Assembly: GCF_963678635.1 (NCBI RefSeq) | Contig: NC_087062.1 | Location: forward strand, 31,766,704 to 31,830,703 | Source of the DNA: Symsagittifera roscoffensis | Taxonomy: Eukaryota; Xenacoelomorpha; Acoela; Convolutidae | Direction of reading: 5' to 3' | DNA length: 64,000 bases | Translations under genes and position numbers: made by a program | Notes under the pieces: model-generated | The model's input: the letters and a program-made list of their open reading frames with translations, nothing else | Told to the model about the DNA's origin: nothing | Database searches by the model: none | In this document: in pieces, positions 35,601 to 47,800 of the stretch | Numbering within the stretch: the stretch's first letter is position 1 | Layout of the letters: the number at the start of each line of letters is the position of its first letter

Positions 35601-36300
35601 CCAAAATAGGTTCATAGCATGAGAACTCTATAAAGTATGTTAATACATGAGGTTTACCAATCATCCCCTGATCATTTTCAACATCTACTGCTCCGACAAA
35701 TGAAAAAAAAAGTTTCTTTTTTTATCGATATATATTTTTAAAAATTTAATTCTGTTATTCTGTTCATTTTGAGTTTATTTCAGAAAATAAACAAGACTGC
35801 TCATATCAGAGCAACGCTCTGAATGTTTGGACTGCCTCGTAATGTCTATTGACTAGCGGTCGTTGGTAAAGTTTTTAAAAAGAGAAGTTTTTTGCAGTTT
35901 GATTTTTTAACTCTCTTACTCCCTCACACAAAATTTAATATACTGAGTGATATTTTTTTAAAATAACCATATGTTTATCAATAAATACTTTATCATTGTT
36001 GTCAAAAGTCGTAACATAACATTTAGAATTATAAAACGAGGTGAATCATGGTTTTTAAATTGTTTTCAGGAAAAAATTTATTATTTTTCTGTTGAAAAAG
36101 AATTTGAAAGTTTATCGAATTATTCGGCACTCATTGATGGCTGGTGGCTGAGGGGAATCCTCTAAAAGTAGACAAGATCTAAGGGAAGAAAAATCCAACA
36201 TTTTTGAATTATACGGGAATACGAGCAATCGAACTAATTTTCATACCTCCCACAGTATAAAACTGTGTATTGCTCAAAGAACCTAGGCAAAAAATTGTGA
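32657..36300. other. Gene-poor AT-rich stretch
   Basis: No exon, RNA gene or tandem repeat recognised apart from a solo copy of the 68-bp hairpin module at 35789-35856. Open frames here (for example 33719-33958 and 35330-35563) have no coding character. Confidence 0.5.
35789..35856 (+). repeat. Structured ~68-bp hairpin module, solo diverged copy
   Basis: 'acaagactgctcatatcagagcaacgctctgaatg': the stem is kept by compensating bases (CAGAGC with GCTCTG, loop AAC), while the outer part has drifted. Confidence 0.7.
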
Positions 36301-36359
36301 CTGCAGCAGATGCACCAGCAAGGTTGTCCACAGAGATATAATTTCTTCAGAAAAAAAAG

Positions 36360-36390
36360 AACCGGTTGCCGCCGAGAATCGGCAACGAGT
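36360..36390. other. Perfect 7-bp-stem hairpin
   Basis: GTTGCCG-ccgagaat-CGGCAAC in a locally GC-richer patch. No T run follows and no gene is attached, so its role is unknown. Confidence 0.4.
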
Positions 36391-36899
36391 GGATAGAATG
36401 CTCAACGGCTACCTTAAACCAACTTTCTGCTAAATACTGCACGCCGATTTTCCCGTGTCAATCTTACTGTTTGCTCTTCCCATTAAGCACTTGGGCCATT
36501 CTGAATAATGCGCCGCCTCTCCAGCACAGACAAAACTGATTTGTTACAAATACATGTTAAACATACTGGTCATATGAATCTTAACCCAACATTACTCTCG
36601 ATATACTCAACCGTGGAAACAATCAATTATTTGAAACGCATTGATTAAATTCTTCTTCTTCTGCAAATTAGTTGAAAAATTTTATACACAGAGACGAAAT
36701 GAATCTTTGCATAGTTTGCGATGAGCAAAATAAGACAGAACAATAAAGAGCGTAATAAGTTGACGGTGAAAAAAAAATAGCAGCAAATTTTCAAAAAAAA
36801 ATCGAAATTTTCTAAATTAGTTTAAAAAACTTATTGAATTACGATCCCGTCATTTTCTGACCCTTAGAGTTAAGAAAAACTTACTTGACAAAATTACAC

Positions 36900-37435
36900 T
36901 AAGGGTGGCTGGCTATTTTGGGCTCTGACAACTACACCGACTAAAGTTCAGCAGAAAAATAGTAGTCAGACAAATATAACAAACAAATTAAAACAAACAC
37001 ATCCCGACCGGATTCGGACGCTATATCCACGTTAAACGGGCCGTATTGCCTATACAAACTGAATATTCTGCTTGTAAAAGTGAGAAATCAATTTTCTATA
37101 CCGTCGTGAATTGCAAAACCGTCAAGAAACTTACATCTTTTTTCTATCTTTTCGAGAGCAAAATTTTCGATTTAAATTGAAAGCACCAGCGGACTTAACG
37201 GGGGCGGACCCCCCTCTCAGGAATCAACCCCCCGCCGACCCAAAGAGTCTCTCAATTGTACTAATTTGAGATATTCAATTTTGGTTGACGGACCTTAAAA
37301 TTTTTCTAAAGCGCCTTCGCGCCAAAATTTACTAATTTTGAGGGCGAAACGCGCGCCAAAAAACGCAACTTTTTTAGTCAAAACTTTCCAAAACGTGCAT
37401 AAAAACGCCTTTTTTGGCCTTTGCTTTCAAAATTT
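36900..37435. repeat. tRNA-like SINE head plus S1 repeat
   Basis: 'ccgaccggattcggacg' (37009-37019) is B-box-like on the minus strand. At 37200-37435 lies an S1 copy ('aatcaaccccccgccgaccc', 'aatttttctaaagcgccttcgcgcc', 'actttccaaaacgtgc'). Confidence 0.6.
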
Positions 37436-37749
37436 TTAAGAACTATGTCAGCTCTGATGATGCGCCGACGTAGTATTGTCTCCCGGGTTAAGATTTTTAC
37501 AAGTATTTTTGAGACCCAAACAGTTGAACGATGACTGAAATTTCAAAAATTACAACAGTTTTTCACTTGAGGGATCAAAAGCAAAAACTATTTTTGATTT
37601 TTTTTAAAAAGCTCATCAAAGTTTTTTAAAAAACACAATGTGACTGCTTTGTAAAATTCAACAAAACTTAAACAAATTTTAAAATCAAACGAGAAGAAGG
37701 GTTTTTGTGAGATGAAAAATTAATCTATTGATTCAAAAAGAAGAAATTT

Positions 37750-37800
37750 GCTTGTGTATGTGTGAGCGTGTGTATGTGTATGTGTGTGTGTGTGTGTGGG
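37750..37800. repeat. TG-rich microsatellite
   Basis: Interrupted (TG)n with TATG and AGCG variants, ending in a run of about ten TG. Confidence 0.9.
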
Positions 37801-38295
37801 TGTTTCTCATAGGATAAAACTCCAAACTCCTCCTAGGATAAAAATAAAAACAAATCTGAAGTTTTACTTGAATGTGAATATGGGTACGAGGAGTGCTATA
37901 GTCTATTTGGTTCGTTGAAAAATGGCAGCAAGGAGTAAACATCGATGTAGAGACTTCTGCGTTAATTTTGTAGTTCATTTCTCATAGAAGTTTAGAAATG
38001 AGCACTTGCATTTAATGAATAATTTTATTTTTTTCACACTTATTTAAGACCAACTATACTTTTTTTTTCTTACAAATGACTGAGATAAATGTTAAATTTT
38101 GAATTGCACGCACTTTCTTGCAAATTAGTAGCATTTTTAACCCTTTTTTACTTATTTAACTATTACATGTAATTTTGTACCGTTTCAGCGAGCTAAATCA
38201 GATTTAAAAATGAGATTGACAAATAAAAATTCGAAAAAAAAAATAAAAACAACTTGAAAAATAAATTTTCTTAAACAATTAACAAAAAGCCTGAC

Positions 38296-38515
38296 TTAGA
38301 TGCGTGAAAATCCCCTTCGTTCATTAACACTTATGAAAAAGTCTTCCAAAGTTGGAACCGTTCCGGTCTTTTTACGGGGCTCGATCCTCATTTTTAGGAT
38401 CAGCAGCCGGGCGGGCCCAACCTGACTTTCAGAAGAGATCACAACTTTCACAGACAGTGTGACTTCAGCAGTGCTGGGCAAATCTAGAGAGCCAAGTGTG
38501 CCCTCCTTTCTGCAG
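38296..38515 (-). CDS. Unidentified exon-like ORF, possible partial gene
   Basis: A GC-rich island in AT-rich DNA. On the minus strand, 'gactctagctgcag' looks like an acceptor, followed by about 73 codons with protein-like composition and a stop at 38296. An internal ATG starts MRIEPRKKTGTVPTLEDFF. R-K-K-x-G-x-x-P-x-L-E-x-F recalls the start of IFT56/TTC26 (an intraflagellar transport protein), but the match is only about a dozen residues and no following exon was found. It could be an isolated exon, a gene relic, or chance. Confidence 0.35.
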
Positions 38516-38659
38516 CTAGAGTCAGCCAAATCGAAATTCTAGAATTGGCACTAGCCAAGGGACTAAAATTTGACTTTTTAAAACTCACGTAGACCATTCA
38601 GTTAGTGGTCCAACAACTAGTATAGTTTATGTGATAGCCTTAAAGTGTCAACAACACAA

Positions 38660-39430
38660 ATTTCTACAGAGAGGCAAAGCGGAGCTTCGCATCATTTAGG
38701 ATACCACGCCAAAATAGCAGTGGCATCTAGCAGACAGAAAAAAATTGGCCACTAATCTAAAATAAATGAAAAAAAAAACTTTCAAAAACCAAAACTTGCA
38801 AAAATTCGAAATGTTTTCTGGAATCAAGTTTTTTTTTCGCATCAAACACGTCCAGAAACGCAAAAAAAGCACCTATCGAAAACTAAAAAATGAAAAAAAT
38901 GCAAAAAAAAATCTGCATCTGAGCCGACGAAGATTCAATAAATTCCCGTAGAACCAAAAATATAATCATTGTCAAGAAAAATTTTGAACTATGAGTTTTA
39001 TTCTAAGAACTTTAGCAACTTGTTTGATCCGGAACGAAGCAAAAAATATGCTTCCCTTAAAATGACTCCAAATTACTAAGCCGATAAAATATAAGCCGGA
39101 ATCATTTGCACCGAAGATACTTTTTAAGCGAAAAAAAAACATCAAAATGTACGAAGTGAAGGCTTGTAAAATTAAAAACTGCAGAAGCATCTCAAAATAC
39201 TGAAACAACTACATTGAAAACCGCAATCAAAAAAAGTCAACTCTATGATGTGACAATTTAGCGAAAAAACAAAAGGAAACAAAGTACAGGCCGACAATTT
39301 TTGGAAAGGAAAATTTCCACTTAGAAAAAAGAACAGTTCCTGATCAGGTTCGAACCCACGGTTTCAACCGTCCCAGGCGTATATTTCACATAGAGCCTCA
39401 GTGCTGGACACGCATAGAGTTTTGAATTCA
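38660..39430 (-). repeat. SINE-like family S4, copy with tRNA-like head
   Basis: Shares ordered blocks with 58020-58665 ('tttagcaacttg', 'taagccgataaaatataagcc', 'ctatgatgtg'). It ends at the right with a tRNA-like head carrying 'aggttcgaaccc' (39346-39356). Confidence 0.6.
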
Positions 39431-41587
39431 TTTTGAACCAGGACACAAGTTCAAATGAAAAATTTTATCACGTTTAAGTTCTTTGAATTTCAAGATTTTT
39501 TAAGAGTTTTTTTGAAGTTTTTTCAATAAAAAATTTTGAGTCATATCTAAACTTTTTTGATTCTGCTCAAGTTTCAGAAATTTAAAGTTAGTTATTGAAA
39601 CAAGTTTATCTCGTTACCTTTCAATGTTACCTTCACGCTTGCGCTATACGATACAGGTGTTTATCATCATTTTAACAAAGGAATTGAATTGAATTTAAAG
39701 ACATCATTGGTCAAACGCCAAAAAAATCAAATTTGAACGTGAACAAAACTTTCCAGCGAAAAATTAAAAAATCATCGCGACTTATGTAAGTAGTGACTCT
39801 TTGTTCAGTTACAAAAAAATGGTATCGAGAAAACTAAACAGGCAGATTTTAATACCAGTAATTCGAATTTTGTTATAATATATTACTAAAATAGGTCAAG
39901 AGGGTAGCTGAAAAAATTGTTCGGTTGTCAGGGAATGCTGCCTCGTAGGTAAACCTTCCTCGCATACTTGTACACAGAAGCGAAGTTCCACTTCGCATGC
40001 ACAAGCAAAATTATGACTGATAACGCAACTGGGAAAAAATGAATGATTAAAACTTCCTTTGTTTAACCTAACGACAATTCAGAAAAACCGTACCGTTACG
40101 TTAAATAAAAATCATTCCAATAATTCTGAATTTATTTGAGTTTTTCCTTTTTTTGCCAACTTTTGAAAAAAAATATCCGGATTAAAAGCAAATGTGCCCA
40201 CTCCCAGAAAATCATTAGTGTCATTTAATATCACTACTAGCCGTGTTTTTTTGGCATATTGTGTACTTTCAAGCAAGACAAAAATTACAATTTCAGGTTG
40301 CACCATATTGATGTTTTTTTAGTTCCTCCTGATAAAATGATTGCAAAAGAGTAAACTATTTTGATTAATCCTCATTTAAACCCATGCATAAAACAACAAG
40401 TCGAGGGCAATTTTTTGGGCAGTAAGAAAATGCAAGACTTAATGTCAATGCCATCCAAAAATTGTTCCGTTCATGCCGTTCTCCTCATTTCAACTCAGTT
40501 TGCACGTTAAAAACATCGAGTATCAAAAATTAAATATTAGTTATCTTTCGTTCCAGCAACCAGCAAATTATTCACCAAATGCATCAAACAAAAGCAACGA
40601 TTTATTGTCTGAAAAGTCAGAACTAAAGTAATTCCTAAAATCTTCACCATTTATAACAATCAACACAACAAATTAACACGGTCGAAGATTTCAGCTATTG
40701 CAAATCTATAAACTAAATTAGCAAAATCAACAAGGTTATCAATAAATTTTACATAAAAGACGATGATGTTTGTTTGCAGATGAAACTAATTCATTTAGAA
40801 TTTGATTGTGAGAAGCTCTGTTAGACGATTTCAAGCTTCAAAAACAACAAGTTATATTTTTGGAAAGCTAGTGATCTGATCACCAAGTAATTGCTTATTG
40901 CACGCTAAACTACGAAGCTGATTTGCCCACTGAAATTGATCAAGAATGAAAACAAGTCTCGATTATATTTTTACAGAAATGTTGATCGTGAGCAATCGGC
41001 CAAATGGACGTTAGGCAAAGAATGTTATTAGATTCGCACCAAGATGAGCGGATGAGCCTGATATGGAATGATGCACGGACCATTGAGCTCAATAAATTAT
41101 AGTTGAAAAATTGTATCAAAGCAACAACGATATTCGATTTTTTGCTCACAAACCGTATATGTACTACTTGTTCAACACAACAAAAACTCAGAAAAAGATC
41201 TAAAGGCACCATAATTTTGATTTAGCAGGTGGTTAATGTAAAGCACACCGTTGGAAAAACAACAACAAATATCATGGCATTTAATTAACTAAATAATTAC
41301 TATATGTACTGTAAGTCAACCAAAAAATCAGATCAGTACGTTGTATTGTTGTACGGAGAGATCGAGTTCTCAAATTTGATTGGTTGATCAATGTACCAAA
41401 TTTGATTGGCTCAAAATTTTCATTTAGTTTTGAAAGCAGCTGATTGAACGACCTGGCTCTCCAATATAATTGAAGATTGATCGTTTTTAGGATGATGCGA
41501 TTGGCTGATTGAGTTTTTTCTCGACCTTGATTGGTTCAGGTGGCGACTGCGCATCATGGCTGAATAAGTTATGGCGGCACCAGCTCA
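39431..41587. other. Intergenic downstream of the AFF gene
   Basis: No gene seen. 39970-40060 contains the hairpin GCGAAGT-TCC-ACTTCGC and matches 57285-57370. Part of an S2 SINE tail is recognisable near 39590-39790. No AATAAA for AFF lies close to its stop on the minus strand. Confidence 0.45.
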
Positions 41588-41811
41588 CTAACTGTGTGAG
41601 GTTGGCGTTTGGTTATGAGTTTGGTTATGATTGTGATTTGCGTTCGGTATGTTTGCAATCTGAGTTTGGGTGGCCAACGGGTTTAGGGGGTTGCTCATCA
41701 TTTTGGGCCGGATGAGGTTGATGACGGCGTTGCAGTACTGAATGAAGGGTTCAGGTTGACTCTGGATATTTACTGTATAGCCACATTCATTATCCACAGT
41801 AGCGTAGAACT
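41588..41811 (-). CDS. AFF last exon
   Basis: FYATVDNECGYTVNIQSQ closes the C-terminal homology domain. A His/Asn/Gln-rich tail (NHNHNQTHNQT) follows before TAG. Confidence 0.92.
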
Positions 41812-44800
41812 CTGAAAACGAGAACAAAAATAACACATGCGAAGCTTAATAATTAGCTTTAAAGACTGCATTGCCAACATTGCCTTCATAAACTGTGATC
41901 GATTTAAATTTGCTTGCATTTATATTCGTATTAATCAAATTCATTAGAACTATTAATAAACTTTTAGAGCATTCAACAGAAACTCGAAGAAGCATAGTTC
42001 ACTCACTTGCTACATTCGGTCTTTTGAGCAGTAGTGCCGCCTGGTCCCAAGTATCGTGTGCAGTGATCAAGTGTTGGGAGTAGTCCACGTAATTCTCAAA
42101 CACAGCATACATATCCATAGGAATGTGCACCTGGCCCACTGATCCTGTGGCCGACCCGCCCTGAGCATTGTTGCCGCTTCCATTGCTTCCGAACGAGGCC
42201 ACACTCTGAGTCGGAGACTCCGGTTCCAGTCTTCCTCCGTTGCTGCTACTGTGCCCGCCATTGATCTTTCGCTGAAACGAACCAGTTATTTACTGAATTG
42301 CGAAAAAATTGCGGCACGTATGGCTTTTATTTTAACTTTTTCAGCTTCGCTTATAAGCCCTGAATATAAGTGGCGTGAGTGCCAATGAAATCTTTTTATT
42401 GCACCAAAGAAACAGTAAGGATTCGGACGATCAGTCATGACCCAGGATTATTGGACTTCATGCGCCGGAGTATTTTTTTATATTTACTCGCAAAAGATCC
42501 TCACTAAAATGAAATTTAGATTATCAGGGACAAACTAGAATGATAAGCTGATTTTTGCTGCAGGTAACTTACGTCTTTGATGAAATCGTTGAGTGTTCCC
42601 ACGGAGCGCACAGTTTGCTCTTTGCGCACGTTGAAGGCCTGCATCTCGAAATACCCCCTGATCTTCATCAGCAGCACACACACTATGTCTATCCTGTCCT
42701 GATTCAGAGCCGCACTCTGATACTTCACGTTCAACTTCATCGCCACACTGAACAAAACACTTATTCATTCATCAAAATTCAGCCACAAGGAACAAGCCAA
42801 CCAAGGCCCATCCTATTCCATGTCACCTCATACTGTGCGATTTTGCAAATAAGTTAGTTCTAGTCAAATTACCCAGCTTCAATTGCCAAATATGAACCAC
42901 ATTCACGCCAACTTATCCACACCATGTTATACCTATCTTTTGCATACACATACTTTCAGTAAAACGTTACATTATATATTGGGACCAAAAACACCTAAGC
43001 CCCTTCCTATATTGCAAAAGCAGGTCCCTAATTCAAACAAAAATACGCTATGAAGTGGGGTTCAAATTGCTTGAACCGTCGATCCTCAATATTAATGGAG
43101 ACGGAATATTTTGTTTTGTTTTTGATCAACCGATATAAGAGTCAGTAAAAAAAGAGATCAGACAGGATAAACTTATAGTGAAATGTTCTATTGATTCGGT
43201 TGTAATTTGAGTTCAGATTTGTCAGGTTATCATCAGGTTAATAGTAATCAGCACAGCACTGCATGAATTTAGAGTAGTAATTGTACCAATCACTTCGATT
43301 CGAGTAATGATTGTTTGATAAACTATTTTGTATATATGGTATGACACCATCATGACTTTTGTCATGCTTTTATCTTACATTCTCAATTATTCAGTCCTCC
43401 AATCGAAACAGTAAAGCGGCATGTTTTCTCAATTTAATGTAACTTGTAGTATAACTAGTGTTCTGCAGTTCAATCAAAATGGCTGCCTTTTGATTTGCAT
43501 TTTGCATCTAAATCTAATTCACTTTACCATCTTACCAAGCTTTGTTTGCCATTTTATCTAATTAGGTCGCTGCTGTTTCGCTGTCATGAGTGAAACTGGG
43601 TGACCTTAGCTTCTTTTTTGCACATTGAAAAAAATTGATGTCATTCGGAAAAGAGAAGAAAACGGTATTTCAATTGCGCATCATTATTTGTCTTTTACGG
43701 ACCTTAGTCTAGTCTGATTTAGTGCATCAATTCTTAAAACCCTAACTAATATCTCACTTTTACAAATCATTCTGGTAAAAGCATCCAAAGTGCAAAAATT
43801 AGAAAAATCGAGAAAGCAAGCCGAAAACTAACATAACAGAAAATCGAAAAATTAATTTAAATAATAAAACAGCGACTGAAAAAACTTGGATCAATTGCCC
43901 ATTGTTTTAGGCTTATTTTGCAACTAGTTAATTATTTCAAGTAGACACGACGTTACAACTATTTTAAAAAAGACAAATTGTATGCAATTAAAATCAGATG
44001 TTGAAAGATCAATTGAAAATGTCCATGTTCATATTGTACTGAATGAAAAGCACGTGATGATAGATGAAGAAAACAATAGGCAGACTGTCAAAAATTAAAG
44101 TGACATTAAATTAGCAAGAATGCATTTTAAAATGGTTCGAAATGAACTAATGGATATCTCTTGATAGACTCTCTAGAACTTGACGGATTATTGCGTCTAT
44201 CTTTGGATGGTTTTTAGAGTTATTACATATAAGGTCATATATGTTTCGACGAAAAAAAAATTTAATTGTACAAACTTATTTCAGCTCCGCGTAATTATAC
44301 AAACTATAAACAAGGATAGCCGGTTACTGCGCATTTAGCACAGAATGTTCCGACCAGTCTTAAAAAATTTTTAAAAAAATTCTTCAAAATATGGTCGTTT
44401 TTTCGAGGTGATGTGAACAAAAAAAACAGAGGATTAGGTATATTCGATATTCATAATAAACTAAGCAAATTGAAAAAATTTTTGTAGAAAAACGAGAAAA
44501 CGAAAAACATCACCTTTTGTTTTGACGTCACCTTTTGTTTCAATGCGTATTGCGTATCTTTTTTGATTGAAAATATCGCAGTTTGTTTGTCTCCAAATAA
44601 TGGCAAATACTGTCAAATTGGGGCAAATAAAATGTAATAGCCGAGTACTGACAAACAAATAGTGTAATAGTACCAAGTGTAATAGAGGAGTACTGACTTG
44701 ATGATGCCTTTGATCTCCTTGGAGGTGAATATGTGGTATGCCCTGTGCACGTCATTCGAGTGGAGACATGCAGTGGCATAGGAGATGTAGTAGATCACCG

Positions 44801-47800
44801 CCTGGGCATAATCCAGACTGGACTGCAGTGTCTTCGCACACTACAAACAGAACAGACATGAGATGGACAAAAGATTGACAAAGATACAAATTACTGTGAC
44901 TTTAACTGATTAAAACATCTCACCCGACCTAAGAAACTACGAATTATCTTCCTCCCCATAAAACAATCATTTTAACTGATTTTCGTTCCTATCTTATTGT
45001 TACTAGAGCATAAGCAAAATATCATTAAAACCATAACTTCATTACTGTTTGATGCTCAAAATAATCGAAGCACCTTATGGCGGCCTCATAAAATTTGAAC
45101 CTCCAAATCAATACACGATCAATCTTATCTTAAGTGCCATGTCATGCATTTATATTAAACCGATACACACTTGTTATCGCATACTAAACTACCATGACCA
45201 ATTTGATTGCACCAATCTGAATGAGCAGTACTCTTCAAGTAGAGTTAGAATTACAGTTAATGTTAGTATTAGTTGACATTTGAATGCGAGGTGTGAAGTT
45301 TGCCAACTATGTATCTCTGTCACAATAAACCCATTTATGTTGCATGTATTTGTAATTTGAGTTGTAATAAAGGCTACGTGGCTTACCGTATCTGCTTTCT
45401 TCTTGTATATCTTGGCCTGCTCGATGTAGAACGACTTCCTGAAAAAGTCTGCGGTAAACACGGCGGGAAGTGGCATCACTAACTGTTTGAACTTATTGTT
45501 GAACTTACTGGTTTTGAGGAAAAATAATACAAATTATAATTATGAAGGCTTCTGGCCACTTTTTTCAACTATGACGAGAATTTTGGTTTCGATATGGAGT
45601 GTTGCAAGTTAATTAAAATAAAACTATAATGAATTGTAAAAGAGATTCACAAATTTTTTCTTAATTGCGTCTTTTTGGGCAGGTGCATTTGCGTCATTTT
45701 TCAGATTTTGCACCCACTACAAAACTCAACTTTGATTTCAGTGCTGGTCTCAATTACCAGTTGGCCGCTTCTTAATTTAATCTCGTTACATAAATTGGAC
45801 GCAAATGCGAGGGAGCGACTGAAAGGATTACTTCCTAAGTTCCTTTTCGGCACTTCAAAGCGCTTCACCGTCATACAGCAAGTCTAACACTCAAAATGTC
45901 TTACGTCAACAAAGTTCTGCTTTAATGCACCTAATGATGTCAAATGATAAATTTATTATACTCGGTCTGAATGATGATACAAGATGAAGCATAAAAAAAT
46001 AATAATACCTCAAACCAAACTGCATATATATTTTGTATAAAACTTAAGATCATCAAGAGCAAGTTGAGCATACAAATTGCAACCCGTTTGTTTCATAGTG
46101 CAAATAGAGCTCAAAGAAATCAATTGTGCAGCAGCAGGGGTAAATTTCACCAGCGTTAAGTTTTTCGCAGCAAATTTTAGACAGCAACTTCCTTTTTTTT
46201 CAATCTGTGTTGAGCTAATTGAAAAAATCAATTTTTATAAAGGTCCAGAATTCTAAATTAAGGTAATCGTTCAAGTTTTGGCAGTTTTAACGAGAAAATC
46301 AATTTAGAAAGCAGTTAACTCAGTTTCATCGTAAGATTAAGTATAGCCAACAGACCGTTGGAAAAGATTCAATGAACGCAAGTAAACCAAAAAAAAATGA
46401 CTTGTGTTGTTTTTCAAAAAACGTTGACTTTCGAATTTCAACGAAAGAAATAGATGCACTTAAAAATCTTTGAATTTCTACAACAGTTTATGAACAATTT
46501 CTTGATAAAATTAACTCAATTTGAGAAAAATGGATTAATTAGTAAAATTTGAATTTTGCTCGTCGCTGACTTTTACACTAAACTTGCTGTTTTATAGTGC
46601 AGTTTGCCTTCCTTTTAACAAAAGAAATGAACTTAAAAATTAAACCGCTTCATTTAGAGCATTTATTACGTTCATCGACTCTAAATATGTTGATAAAAAT
46701 GAACTACTTACAGCCCGGTGAGCTCTTGTGCTTGTGCGCTTGTTGAGTTTCCAGGCGTGCTTGGCTGAACAGCAGAGGCAGTGTCCAAGGAATTAGGAGT
46801 CACTGGCGGGGCGTGGGGACCGGGCGTTCCTGCTTGGGTTGCGGCCTGCGGCATACTTCTATTTGCTAGATTATTGCTGCCACCATTGGAAGATCGCGCA
46901 CCAAACAGACGGCTGTTTCCGACCGAGTCCTCTGAGGCCATCTCGGATCCACTGAAATTGCTAAAAACCAAAACAAAGATAAACTAAGAAATAAAATTTA
47001 CAAAAAACTTAGGTCATCGAGCAGGAAATTTCGGCAAGTTGGGCGATGAACTTTTAAATTAAATAAGGACAGGATGGTAATTCAATATCAATCTATGATT
47101 CCAGAAAAGTGTTGCCATCTCAAACACGAGTCCATCGCTTCTATGAAATGAAGTTAGGCTACTAAGTTACGAATAACGTGTTTTTCAAGAGAAAAATGAT
47201 ACACTAGAATGAAGTGATTAAAAAGGCAGAAAATGCAGATTGACATAAGATCGATTACTTTTCAACAACTTTTTATCATTGATGTTGCAAAAAAATGTCA
47301 TCTCATCTCAATTCGTTTGAACCTACTTTATGAAACCAGTACCTGTTACTGAAGGAATCATTATCCTGACTGGGAAACATTGGCGAGGCAGAGGCGGCCA
47401 TATTGACCCCAGAATGCCCTCCAACTCCACCCGCACTATGTGCCGAAGACACTCCTGACACCGATGACGAAGAGACACTTCCGGGATTCATGGATACCTC
47501 AGCAGTCTCCGGAGGAATTGGTTCTTGCCTGAAATTACACCGCTGACTATCGCAACTGATGATGGAACTAGGGGCCCAGCTGAAAGCTGGAGAGACCTGT
47601 TTGATTATTTTAATATTGATTATTTTAAAATTGTTTTAAAATTTCAGGTTTCTCAAGTCGATAGCGCCCTTCCTACGCAAAAAAAGTGAAAGAGAAGCTT
47701 ATGCATTCATTATGCAAATCTGGATGGGTAGTTTTTGAAGAAATCGAAAAAGTTTGAAAAAATGGCCTAAAAACCGAAAAATTGACTATTCCTAAGTGTA

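Noticed and set aside
42555-42857. 100-codon plus-strand frame
   Set aside because: Antisense shadow of the AFF exon 42573-42747, which matches the C-terminal homology domain.
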